NCBI RefSeq assembly: GCF_002252705.1
Contig: NZ_NQLA01000010.1
Coordinates: 1-64,000, forward strand
Direction of reading: 5' to 3'
Source: Vulcanococcus limneticus LL
GTDB taxonomy: Bacteria; Cyanobacteriota; Cyanobacteriia; PCC-6307; Cyanobiaceae
DNA: 64,000 bases
This document shows positions 1-7,283 of this stretch, one piece after another; within the stretch, counting starts at the first letter, position 1; every line of letters starts with the position of its first letter. Below the pieces are notes generated by a model. It saw nothing but the letters and a program-made list of their open reading frames with translations, was not told where the DNA came from and did not search any database. The position numbers and the translations under genes are program-made.

Positions 1-10
1 CCGCACCTCC

Positions 11-31
11 GGAATGACAGCTCGTCATTCC
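11..31. repeat. Short perfect inverted repeat beside the broken end of brxC
   Basis: Arms ggaatgac (11-18) and gtcattcc (24-31) pair perfectly around a 5-nt loop. No T-tract follows on either strand, so it does not look like a standard terminator. It lies about 20 bp beyond the point where the brxC frame stops making sense, so it could be part of an inserted element end. This is inference only, because the left side is outside the window. Confidence 0.5.
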
Positions 32-49
32 ACCTTGTTCAACCTCTGA

Positions 50-520
50 TCAGGGCATTCGGGCCTCGGGATTTACACCACGCGAAGGGACGCGGCCGAA
101 ATGGACTCCATGCTCCGCCAGGGCCTCCTGAAGGGTCTCCAGCACAAACTGCCGGAGCGACATCGAGGAGTTAATCTCTGCGCGGATAACGACAAAATGT
201 CCCGCAATCTTCTCGGCTGCCTTGGCAACAGCAGGGTTTGTCAGCTTCTCTGCCAGTTCCGCCTTCTCAGCCACAGCGGAGATCACCGCTAACTGGTGAG
301 ACTTGCCTGTGCCGTAGTTGCCGACAACCAGAAGCCCCTTGTTATCCGCAGGCTCCTGGAATTGAAGTTGCTGGAAGATCACGCTTTCCAGCTGCTCACC
401 CATGCGATCCGAGATCACAAAGGTCTGCACCAGCCTGAGGGCTTGGTCGTCGCGTTCAGCTTCGTTGAGCTGAACAACCGTTTCAATCGGATCAAACTGA
501 ATCAGGTCTGAATATTTCAT
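50..520 (-). pseudogene. brxC: BrxC N-terminal fragment (type 3 BREX P-loop ATPase, broken)
   Basis: BrxC is the large P-loop ATPase of BREX phage-defence systems, normally well over 1000 residues. Only about 156 residues remain. The start is the ATG at 520, since an AGGAG sits about 7 nt upstream inside the end of brxF. The fragment opens MKYSDLIQFDPIETVVQL and has a Walker A, GNYGTGKS, at residues 67-74. The last dozen residues look foreign, and stops occur in all three frames between about 45 and 85, so this is truncation rather than one frameshift. It directly follows brxF on the same strand, which is the gene order of BREX type 3. Any remaining genes (pglX, brxH, pglZ, brxA) would lie left of the window. 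Family call from memory of brxF/brxC sequences. Confidence 0.65.
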
Positions 521-524
521 GTCT

Positions 525-1013
525 TCACGCTCCTGCCAGGCCGTGACCATCGGCGGTCACAATCTGCACGTCTTTGACGTCGAGGCGCCGATATTCTGGG
601 TGGTCGGGCGACCCGTAGATGAGCTTGCCTGCGGTGACCTCCCCTTGCCAGGCTGCGATCACCGTGCGGTTCCGCGAAGCACGCTGGAGCGCCATCATTG
701 GCTCTTGCTGCAAGGCAGGGTGGAAGAGCAAGCCAATGTTGTCCAACATGCTCACTGTCTGATTGCCTTGCTCTTCGATTAAGTCCCTGACGATGTCTGC
801 GGTTCGAAGTCGTCTTTGCTTGCTAGTGAGATCCAGCAGCCGCTCGGAAAGAACTTTGTTGAGGTTCAACAAGCTCCAGCCCTTGGCTACTTGGAGCTCG
901 TTGAAAGCACTGGTTTTTCCACTGCCAGGGGGACCAGCCACCAAGACCAGGCGATAAAAGCTCTTCGATGCCAGCTCAGCTTGCTCAGCGATGCCGCGTG
1001 CCAGGTCTCTCAT
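525..1013 (-). CDS. brxF: BrxF-like P-loop protein, type 3 BREX defence system
   Basis: A 162-residue protein with a Walker A, GPPGSGKT, at residues 27-34 and a hydrophobic strand ending in Asp (VSMLDNI, residues 87-93) as a likely Walker B. Length, motif placement and a following brxC match BrxF, a small ATPase found only in BREX type 3 operons. The frame is intact from an ATG at 1013, and it ends 4 nt before the brxC start, so the two were co-transcribed and probably translationally coupled. With brxC broken and no other BREX gene in the window, it is probably an orphan, although the operon could resume to the left. Alternative: a generic small AAA-like ATPase of another defence system. Confidence 0.7.
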   Translation of the reverse strand: MRDLARGIAEQAELASKSFYRLVLVAGPPGSGKTSAFNELQVAKGWSLLNLNKVLSERLLDLTSKQRRLRTADIVRDLIEEQGNQTVSMLDNIGLLFHPALQQEPMMALQRASRNRTVIAAWQGEVTAGKLIYGSPDHPEYRRLDVKDVQIVTADGHGLAGA

Positions 1014-1263
1014 GGGCAGGGTGGTACAGCCGATCTAGCCGGGACTCGTAATGAGCGGCCGTTGCTGTAGGCCGCAGCACCCAGTCTGCCGCCAGGGCAG
1101 CCCAGGCGCAGCCAGTCTTCTCCTGCTCCTACCCGCCAATGCCGAACCTATGCAGCCTGTGCATTGTTTTGGCCTACGGGCCATGCAACCGCAGCGCCTC
1201 CTCGTATTCCGCCCCGATCCCCAGGCCTGAGTCCTCATCAGGCATCAGTCGCTTCATGCCCAC

Positions 1264-1800
1264 GTGGATCAGACAGGCCAGGGCCAGGTCGCTCCAGCTG
1301 CCCGTCAGGGTCTTGAGGCTGCGGGAGCCCTCGATGGCACCAGCTACCTCACCCGCCATTCCTTTCAGCAGATAGGCGAACGCCAGCCCACCGTGGAGGA
1401 CCTGAGCCATCCGGCCTGGCAGTGGGACGAGCAGGCGGTGCAGAGCACCAACCAGCGGATGGAGGGCCTGGCCATCAACGCCTTGCTGGTGCAGCTCTAC
1501 CAGCCGGAACTGCTGACCACCGGCCCGGCTGCCAGGGTGCCCAGCGGCAAGGGCTTCTCGGCTGGTAGTGCGGACGACACCGGCGCCGTCACGCCCCAGG
1601 GCCCGGTGTGGATCGGCAAGGACTTACGGCTCGACCGCACCCCCAGGGCCCCATCAGAAGGGAGCGCGGCTGGCACCAGTAGCAGCGCCTCCCGTCGGCC
1701 CCACTGGCGCAGCGGCCACTGGCACACCGTGCTGCATGGCGAGAAGCGAAAATGCCGGCGGATGCAGTGGTTCCAGCCGGTGTACGTGGGGCTGAGCTGA
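1264..1800 (+). CDS. Unrecognised mobile-element protein with an HWRxGHW tail
   Basis: An open frame of 178 codons from a GTG at 1264. The frame is open back to 1231, so the start is unsure. I do not recognise the family. The middle part (ALLVQLYQPELL) looks like a real helix. The C-terminal 34 residues contain PHWRSGHWHTVLHGEKR followed by QWFQPVYVG. I recall a similar His/Trp/Arg-rich tail on proteins of phages, plasmids and cyanobacterial islands, of unknown role. A competing minus-strand frame at 1174-1410 overlaps the 5' part, so that part may not be coding. The gene may be a decayed remnant of a longer one. Confidence 0.45.
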   Translation: MDQTGQGQVAPAARQGLEAAGALDGTSYLTRHSFQQIGERQPTVEDLSHPAWQWDEQAVQSTNQRMEGLAINALLVQLYQPELLTTGPAARVPSGKGFSAGSADDTGAVTPQGPVWIGKDLRLDRTPRAPSEGSAAGTSSSASRRPHWRSGHWHTVLHGEKRKCRRMQWFQPVYVGLS

Positions 1801-1842
1801 GCACATCGACCCGGACACGACCCACACCCCCGAAGAAGAAAA

Positions 1843-1863
1843 CCCGGCGGGGATGCCGCCGGG
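1843..1863 (-). terminator. Rho-independent terminator of the minus-strand gene at 1872-2084
   Basis: The stem CCCGGCGG (1843-1850) pairs with CCGCCGGG (1856-1863) around a 5-nt loop. On the minus strand the hairpin is followed by a T-rich run (complement of 1832-1842, aagaagaaaa). It lies 8 bp past the stop of the minus-strand gene, which supports that gene being real. Confidence 0.7.
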
Positions 1864-1871
1864 CATCCACC

Positions 1872-2084
1872 TCAGAGCACCTGGACCCTGGCCTGAGGCC
1901 CGAGCACCTGCTGCTGATTGGAGGCCAGGATCAGCGCCTCCTCGCGGGGCACGTAGTGCGGCTCGGCCGATATGTGCCCCTCGCGATCGAGGAAGAGCAC
2001 CCTGAGGAGCTGGCCAGCGGCATCAAGCAGATGTACCGAGACGATGCGGATCGGGCAGGTGCGGCTGAGAGGAGCGGCGGCCAT
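1872..2084 (-). CDS. Small hypothetical protein
   Basis: About 70 residues from the ATG at 2084; a GTG at 2105 would add seven. I do not recognise it. The sequence is hydrophobic and strand-like in the middle (VSVHLLDAAGQLLRVLFLD) and ends acidic/polar, with no signal peptide and no clear motif. A good intrinsic terminator directly downstream supports its being expressed. It converges with the preceding plus-strand gene and lies inside the island. Confidence 0.5.
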   Translation of the reverse strand: MAAAPLSRTCPIRIVSVHLLDAAGQLLRVLFLDREGHISAEPHYVPREEALILASNQQQVLGPQARVQVL

Positions 2085-2105
2085 GGCTGTGCTGGCGAAC
2101 GACAC

Positions 2106-2952
2106 CGCCGTTCAGCCCCGGCGCCGCCTGTGCCACGCAAGGGGCGCGGAGCGCAGCGCAGCGACTCGCGTCAGCCCTTGCGCGGCGCGCAAGCCGGGGC
2201 AGGCCGGGTGGCGTGATCGCCAGCGCCATGGACCCACAACCCATCAAATCGATAGCCGCTGACGCAAGACCAGTCAGGTGTGCCGTACTGCGCCTAAACG
2301 GACGAACAATGCAGCCAACGCATAAAAATGACGGCCCAGAGAGACAGATTCAGACTTCACCGCAGCTAAGTAGACACATCTTGGATTGGCACACTGTCTA
2401 GGTATTGGTCTGGCGAGATTTTTTCAAGACCCATTGCGCCGCAAGGGATCTCAAGAATTCGGGATATTTTGGGTTATACGAGCCCGTAGTGCGCAGCCGG
2501 AAGAACTCGTGCACAGGACATTCACAACGCGCGAGTCTAAGCACCAAGGCCAAATTTTCGCAACATTTCACAACATCAGGCGCTTTGCCACCATCCCTGG
2601 TGGTACCTCCGCCTTGCACACCCCATCGGTGCTGCCAAACTGATTGGACCCCCGACAGGGACTGGCTCGGCTCGGTCTTCCGGGCAGGGAGCCCTGGGTC
2701 TTTCCAAAAGGAAAGGCTCAGGGGCTACTACCTCCCTGAGCCTCCCCTTGAAGGGTGCTCCTTCGTCAAGAGCTGCCTCATGGTGACTCATCAGAAGCCG
2801 GACGGCGAGTCCGGCGTACACAACTTCTCAATGGCTCATGGAGCCTTGACAGTTCCTGCATCGAGCCGCTCGATGCGTTCATTGGCTTGTTTAGAGGGTA
2901 GCCACTGCTCATCCTGCCAGCGCTCGGTCACTCCGGCAAGGAGGTGGCGGTG
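2106..2952. other. 847-bp stretch without a convincing gene, partly lower in GC
   Basis: From about 2230 to 2640 the base composition is visibly less GC-rich than the flanks, with several TTTT and AAAA runs, and no frame on either strand reads like protein over any length. A C/G-rich near-palindrome (cttgcgc ... gcgcaag) lies around 2180-2200. Tandem hairpins lie at 2700-2743. It may hold the promoter of the gene at 2953, remnants of older insertions, or a non-coding RNA. Confidence 0.5.
2700..2743. repeat. Two tandem perfect hairpins
   Basis: The first is ctttcc (2700-2705), loop aaaa, ggaaag (2710-2715). The second is AGGCTCAGGG (2714-2723), a 10-nt loop, CCCTGAGCCT (2734-2743), a perfect 10-bp stem sharing two bases with the first. 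A weaker cttgaagg/ccttcgtcaag pairing follows at about 2747-2771. No T-tract follows, so it does not look like a plain terminator. It lies about 210 bp upstream of the next gene. Confidence 0.55.
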
Positions 2953-3489
2953 ATGCCTGAGCCCCAGCCGACCCGCTGTTACCTGTACAAAGTCGAGGCT
3001 TACGGCGTCTCCGCTACGGGTGATCCCTATGCCGACGTTTTGCTGATCCATCCACAAGGCGGAACCTGCAAGGCCAAGGCCTTCAGCAGTTGCTTCGGCG
3101 ACCTCGATCAACTCCCTGCCTTCGTGGGGTCTGAGGTGAGCCTGCAGGTGACGCCCTCGGGTCTACAGCTCAGGCCCTTGGCAGAACAGGCCATGCCTGG
3201 GCTTGAGGGCTCAGTCGATCCGGCGCCTGACCAAGGCCTGACGGCGGATCGCTCGATCTGGAACTCCGATTGCGCGTTCTTTCCCCCCGAGGCAGACCCT
3301 TCCGAGCCGCCCCCCACCCCAGGCAGCTCCACAATCCCAACCGTGCAGGAAGTTGCCGCGACTGTGGCCCGCCTGGCCAGGGACTTTGAGCTGCCCACCG
3401 TCATGTGGGTCCACCTGCCGATTCGGCATGAGCGCTCCTCGGATCAGCAGCGTTGCCCCCAGGGGCACCACGTGCCCCCTGAGGCCTGA
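2953..3489 (+). CDS. Hypothetical island protein
   Basis: 178 residues from the ATG at 2953, chosen because AAGGAGG (2938-2944) lies 8 nt upstream; an in-frame GTG at 2944 overlaps that ribosome site and is unlikely. I do not recognise the family. The N-terminal 80 residues look like a beta-rich domain (CYLYKVEAYGV, YADVLLIHPQGG). A Pro/Ser-rich linker (about residues 100-125) and a short helical tail follow. No signal peptide or membrane segment. It converges on the Rad52-like gene, 29 nt away. Confidence 0.6.
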   Translation: MPEPQPTRCYLYKVEAYGVSATGDPYADVLLIHPQGGTCKAKAFSSCFGDLDQLPAFVGSEVSLQVTPSGLQLRPLAEQAMPGLEGSVDPAPDQGLTADRSIWNSDCAFFPPEADPSEPPPTPGSSTIPTVQEVAATVARLARDFELPTVMWVHLPIRHERSSDQQRCPQGHHVPPEA

Positions 3490-3518
3490 TGACCTGATGC
3501 AACCGCGCCGACTGCGGA

Positions 3519-4310
3519 CTACGCCGCCATCTGCTGCTGCACCAGGTAGGCCTCAATCCAGTCGTGGTGCCGCTTCTGCAGGATCCGATCGGCGATGGAA
3601 GTGGCATCTTCCGGTACCTGAAACCGCTTGCGGAAGGCTTTGGTGAAGCCCTCCAGCACCGGCCGGGGCAGACCGCGCAAGGTGGCGAGGATCTGGCGGG
3701 TGGTGGCCGAGTCGAGGGGCGTGAGGCCGGGATCGTTGTTGGCGCTTGGGGTGGTGGGCGAGGGGCGGCGATGGATGGATCGCGTGCCGTTGCTGGCGCT
3801 GGCAGGCAGGGGAGCGCTGCTGTTCCCTGTCGCCTGGGTGACCTCGCGTTGCTGCTTGTCGTAGAGGGCCAGGCCGAAGGGGTTCCCGAAGGTCATCAGC
3901 GCCCGCTTCATGGCATCGGTTTCGGCTTCCTTAAGTGCCGATTCGTGGGCCTGTCCCAGATCGGCGTCGATGCCGTGGCCGGCGCCGCAGCCCTCGCGGA
4001 TCAACTGGGCACCGCTGCCCTCACCCACGGTGATGCGCACCCGGGCGGTGTAGGTGACTCCCCAGCCGGGGCGTTGGTCTCGGCTCGTGCCTCTGGCACC
4101 GATGGTTCGTTCGCTTTGGTTGACGCAGCGGAGGGCGACGGTTTCGCGCTGCCAGCCGTCAAAGCCAAAGATCCTGTTCGCTTCCGCGATCACCTGCCAG
4201 CCCTCCAGATAGCTGACGGAGCTGCGGCCCTGCTCTCGCTGGCGCACCTTGGCGCGATCCAGCGGGGCGGAGAGGGCAGTGATCTGCTCGGGGGAAAAGG
4301 TGCAGGTCAT
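3519..4310 (-). CDS. Rad52/Rad22-type single-strand annealing protein
   Basis: 263 residues. The N-terminal half carries the Rad52 fold pattern: SYLEGWQVIAEANRIFGFDG, then TYTARVRITV, a GCGAGHG turn, and the conserved helix AHESALKEAETDAMKRAL followed by FGNPFGLALYDK. Such proteins coat single-stranded DNA and anneal complementary strands. In bacteria they occur mostly in phages and integrative elements. The Ser/Pro-rich middle (about residues 155-195) and helical C-terminus probably form a linker and partner-binding region. The Gp157-like gene upstream on the same strand supports a phage-type replication/recombination module. No partner exonuclease or SSB gene is visible nearby. Confidence 0.85.
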   Translation of the reverse strand: MTCTFSPEQITALSAPLDRAKVRQREQGRSSVSYLEGWQVIAEANRIFGFDGWQRETVALRCVNQSERTIGARGTSRDQRPGWGVTYTARVRITVGEGSGAQLIREGCGAGHGIDADLGQAHESALKEAETDAMKRALMTFGNPFGLALYDKQQREVTQATGNSSAPLPASASNGTRSIHRRPSPTTPSANNDPGLTPLDSATTRQILATLRGLPRPVLEGFTKAFRKRFQVPEDATSIADRILQKRHHDWIEAYLVQQQMAA

Positions 4311-4360
4311 GGCGACGAGGGGTGAGGTGGGGAAGTGTGTGGTGAATGCAGATGAGGCGA

Positions 4361-4600
4361 TCAGCTGGTCGCACCGTGAGGTGCGCTTGGCAGCGCAGCG
4401 GCTTCTGGGTCGAGGGGTTCGATCAGCACCCAGCAGGGCGGTTCACTGCAGTGGATGTGCTGGGGCGACGGGCGGCGGCTGTTCTTGCGGAGGATCGGCA
4501 GCACCCAGCTGCACAGCCGGGTCGACCAGATGTGCCCCCTGGGCCGGGTGCTGGTGGGGCTGTTGGTGGCGGTGGTACTGGCGTAGCTGGTGAGATCCAT
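4361..4600 (-). CDS. Small hypothetical protein in the recombination module
   Basis: 79 residues from an ATG at 4600, between the Gp157-like and Rad52-like genes and on their strand. The second half (HIHCSEPPCWVLIEPLDPEA) reads like genuine protein, with two Cys and a hydrophobic strand. The first 40 residues are Thr/Ser/Arg-rich and uncertain. I do not recognise it. It may be a small phage-type accessory protein or a chance frame. Confidence 0.4.
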   Translation of the reverse strand: MDLTSYASTTATNSPTSTRPRGHIWSTRLCSWVLPILRKNSRRPSPQHIHCSEPPCWVLIEPLDPEAAALPSAPHGATS

Positions 4601-4701
4601 GGCTCTGGTGATGGGGTGATCGGTGGCTGTGTGGGCTCTGGGGGGAGTGACGTGGGCCCGCTCCTGCAACAGGCCCGTGTGAAAGGGGGCCCTTGCCCCC
4701 C

Positions 4702-5325
4702 TCAGTGGATGCGCCAGCTGCGGCGGGAGAGGAGCTGGGCGCCTTCGATGTGGCGGCCGGCCTTGAGCGCTTCTTTGATGGCGGCCTTGTCGGGCTTGGT
4801 GGTGGTGGTGACGGCGAGCCACTCGGAATCGAGGGCCTCCTCGTCGTCGATCACGACAGCCGAGGATTTGCGGCTGCTGAGCTCGTGATTGGGGAACGAG
4901 AACCGTGTGGCCGCTGGCTGCAGCTGGGTGAGGACAAAGATCAGCGACTCCTCCAGGGCATCGGCCCGGCCGGCATCAGAGCGGGCCAGATCGGCGAGGC
5001 GCTTGGCCTGCTGCTGGCGGTAGGCGGCCTGACCGCGGAGGTGCTCGATCACCCAGCAGGTGGCATCGGCCTTGGCGGAGAGGGCCGCCTTGTTGCCCTC
5101 TTCTGCCAGCAGGGCGGCCTCAAGCTCGGCGAGGGCCAGGGCGCGCAGCTCGGGGTCATCCGTTTCCAGCTGCTCGGCCAGCTGGCCGATGGCGGTGGTG
5201 AGCTCCTGGGACTCGATGCCGAGCTGCCAGAGCGATCCGGAGCGCTGGAGGGAAAAGGCAGGACCAGAGGTATCCGGGGCCGAAGCAGGGGCGGCAACGG
5301 TGGGGATGGGAGTGAGAACGGCCAT
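4702..5325 (-). CDS. Siphovirus Gp157-like protein
   Basis: 207 residues from the ATG at 5325; an upstream in-frame TTG at 5376 is less likely. The middle is a long acidic helix rich in Ala, Glu and Leu (residues about 40-120), followed by the family-like end: RFSFPNHELSSRKSSAVVID, EWL, a TTTTKPDKAAIKEALKAG segment and IEGAQLL. This C-terminal pattern is what I know from the siphovirus Gp157 family, phage early proteins often encoded beside recombination genes and of poorly defined role. It fits the Rad52-like gene downstream. Confidence 0.75.
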   Translation of the reverse strand: MAVLTPIPTVAAPASAPDTSGPAFSLQRSGSLWQLGIESQELTTAIGQLAEQLETDDPELRALALAELEAALLAEEGNKAALSAKADATCWVIEHLRGQAAYRQQQAKRLADLARSDAGRADALEESLIFVLTQLQPAATRFSFPNHELSSRKSSAVVIDDEEALDSEWLAVTTTTKPDKAAIKEALKAGRHIEGAQLLSRRSWRIH

Positions 5326-5393
5326 GACGGTGAGAGGAGGAACAGGAAATGGAGAGGAGGCGCGACAGAACGCCAAAGGCTTGTGGTGACTGA

Positions 5394-5891
5394 TCAGGAG
5401 CGGGGAATACCAGCCGGAACGGCCCAGAGCCCGGCCGACGTGCTGACCTCGGCCACCGAGATCGGCACCGGCGAACGGGAAGCCATCCGGCGGGCCTGCT
5501 GCACGAGCGAGGCGGTGCCAACGCCACCGGGGAACGCCACCACCAGCACCGAGGCGATCGAGACCGGGGAGGTGTGGGCCACGGCCTGGGCAATGGCCTG
5601 CTCGAGCAACTCCCGATTACGGATTGGCCCAGCCGCCCGGCCATGCCGCTCCCACCGAGCTGGCATCACCACGGAGGACCAGCCCAGCTGATGGGCAGCG
5701 CGGCCAATGGAGGCATCGGCCCCACGGGCACCGCCATGGAGCAGCAGATGCACCAGCCGGCCGCCGCTGCGGGCCAGCAGCTCAGCAGCCACACGCTGAT
5801 GAGGCCAAGCCAGATCCCGGCCGCCCCCGGCGGCGATCACCAGAGAGCGGGCCGGGGCAATCTCCGGCCGCGATTGAATACATAAAGCCAT
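5394..5891 (-). CDS. DUF2493/YspA-like SLOG-superfamily protein
   Basis: 165 residues from the ATG at 5891 (a longer frame to 5930 exists). Motifs run in the expected order: AAGGGRD near the N-terminus, LLHGGARGADASIGRAA in the middle, PARWERHGRAAGPIRNRELL, then VLVVAFPGGVGTASLVQQA. These are the Rossmann-like nucleotide-binding features of the DUF2493 (YspA) branch of the SLOG superfamily, proteins proposed to bind nucleotide-derived ligands, common on phages, plasmids and islands. Ligand and role here are unknown. It is the first gene of the minus-strand phage-like cluster. Confidence 0.8.
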   Translation of the reverse strand: MALCIQSRPEIAPARSLVIAAGGGRDLAWPHQRVAAELLARSGGRLVHLLLHGGARGADASIGRAAHQLGWSSVVMPARWERHGRAAGPIRNRELLEQAIAQAVAHTSPVSIASVLVVAFPGGVGTASLVQQARRMASRSPVPISVAEVSTSAGLWAVPAGIPRS

Positions 5892-6674
5892 GGATTCAGT
5901 TGCCAGAAGGACAACTGATCGGGGCATCACAACTGCTCAGCGATACGCAGGGGTGATGGCGAGACCAGGGGACGAGGTTGCCGCCGGCGATGGGCTCAGG
6001 GCCTTTGGCGCAGCCCTTATTCTACCAGTACAAACGCACTCTCTGGCGGGCAGAGCGACTGCAGGGCAATGGATCTGCCCAAAGCAAAGGCATTCGCTGG
6101 CGGCCTTGGAAACTGATCAGCAAGACCGCCAAATTCAGCCCTGTATGCCCAGCTGGCCGCGCAGCCGCGCGAGGAGGCCTGGGGCCCACCTCTGCCCCCA
6201 TTGATGCGGGCGAATGCCCGGCCACCGCAGCCGCGGGAAACGAGCCCTGCCCACCACCTCACCACCGGCCTCGGAGCGGAGGGCGGCGGCGGCTGGCCGA
6301 TGCACGCCACGGCGCAGCCGTGGCACGCTGAAGGACGGCCGTCGCCGACCGGACACACTGCTGAAACCGCGGGGCCAGACGTTGGATAACTCAGCCCGCC
6401 AATCTCTCGGGTGCGCTGGATTCAACTTTCAGATCTTGCTTATACCTCGCGGTCTTGGCGAAGGATTGCCAAGGGCAGAGGAATACTTGGCTTGCGTAAA
6501 GAGAACGCCCTTCACAGAGCAGCCCTCGCCCCTTCGCCTTACGTCCGCCGGCTCCAACTCGCGCCTTCTCACAACAGGGGAGAAGGCCAAAACCTTCTCA
6601 CAGACCTTCTCACATCCAAGCCTGAGGGCACATGAGACCCAAGAGAGCGCAACCAGTTCCGCTAATCAACCGAG
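5892..6674. other. Terminal 783 bp of the island without a convincing gene
   Basis: Open frames exist on both strands but all are Pro/Arg/Ala-rich shadows with no recognisable pattern. The stretch probably contains the promoter of the DUF2493 gene and, towards 6560-6615, the short direct repeats listed separately. No integrase gene is present, so the recombinase must be at the other island end or lost. Confidence 0.5.
6564..6615 (+). repeat. Three direct copies of CCTTCTCACA near the att site
   Basis: Copies lie at 6564-6573, 6593-6602 and 6605-6614. The last two form a 12-bp tandem repeat (accttctcacag at 6592-6603, then accttctcacat). They lie 60-110 bp before the tRNA fragment. Repeats at this distance from a tRNA attachment site are typical of integrase arm-binding sites. 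The function is inferred; only the repeats are seen. Confidence 0.6.
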
Positions 6675-6720
6675 AAGCTTCCCAAGCTGAACGTCGCCGG
6701 TTCGAGCCCGGTCACCCGCT
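6675..6720 (+). other. 3' fragment of a tRNA-Gly(CCC) gene, island attachment site
   Basis: The 46 nt contain an anticodon loop TTCCCAA with the 3' half of the stem (GCTGA), a variable region, a T-arm GCCGGTTCGAGCCCGG and an acceptor 3' strand CACCCGCT. The matching 5' half (GCGGGTG, D-arm) is absent: bases before the anticodon loop do not pair with the stem. So the gene is split at the anticodon, the usual crossover place for tyrosine recombinases. With mobile genes on the left and ordinary genes on the right, this is the displaced original 3' end; a complete tRNA-Gly should stand at the other end of the island. Confidence 0.8.
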
Positions 6721-6902
6721 TTCAGTCCAGACCTGAAGGAATTCCCTGAAAGCCTTCCACGGAGTGGCGTTAGCGATGACACGAGCGCTCCTGCCACTCT
6801 CGCTGACCCCAAACCCTTGCCCTGACCGACCGGAGTGGGAGGTCTGAGGCAGGATTCGTCTCCTTGGTGGGTGTGACGGGAGGTCGCGGCAGCAGAGCCG
6901 CT

Positions 6903-7184
6903 TCAGGCCCTCGTCTTAATCACCTGCAGCACTTGGGGGCCAATGCTTCCAGCCCGACGCTCGCAGTCCAGGGCCAGGAGAATGTGGCGCGCCGATTCCT
7001 CTATCGCGCCGCGGGCCGCAGCCTGCTTGGCCTCGGCCTCATGGGCTGCCGCCTGATGGGTCAGGTCGTGGCGTTGCTGTCCAGCGAGAGGACGGGGGGC
7101 AGCCAAGGGGTGCTGCCCCAAGCGGGGATGGTGTGCAACCACAGCTGATGGAGCAGCTGCTGGTGATGGAATCGTCTCCGGCAT
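6903..7184 (-). CDS. Hypothetical helical protein
   Basis: 93 residues. The first 40 are Pro/His/Ala-rich and uncertain. The second half is a convincing amphipathic helix (AEAKQAAARGAIEESARHIL, then LDCERRAGSIGPQVLQVI). I do not recognise the family. A later start is possible. It is the first gene right of the attachment site, so it probably belongs to the host chromosome. Confidence 0.5.
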   Translation of the reverse strand: MPETIPSPAAAPSAVVAHHPRLGQHPLAAPRPLAGQQRHDLTHQAAAHEAEAKQAAARGAIEESARHILLALDCERRAGSIGPQVLQVIKTRA

Positions 7185-7283
7185 CAGCGGATCCGTAAAT
7201 CCAACGATCGTTGATTGGAATGTAACGCACCAGCAAGATGCGAGGTGTGGTGCACCCAGCGCATCACGAAATCCACACCCATT

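Noticed and set aside
1174..1410. Minus-strand frame of 78 codons that reads fairly protein-like
   Set aside because: It overlaps the plus-strand frame at 1264-1800, which has the stronger C-terminal motif, and I see no ribosome site for it. It remains possible, so the plus-strand gene has only moderate confidence.
2386..2643. Plus-strand frame of 85 codons in the lower-GC block
   Set aside because: No motif, no ribosome site, and an equally plausible frame lies on the opposite strand.
6600..6720. Possible complete tRNA gene
   Set aside because: T-arm and acceptor 3' strand are clear, but there is no D-arm and no 5' acceptor strand GCGGGTG upstream; only the 3' part is present.
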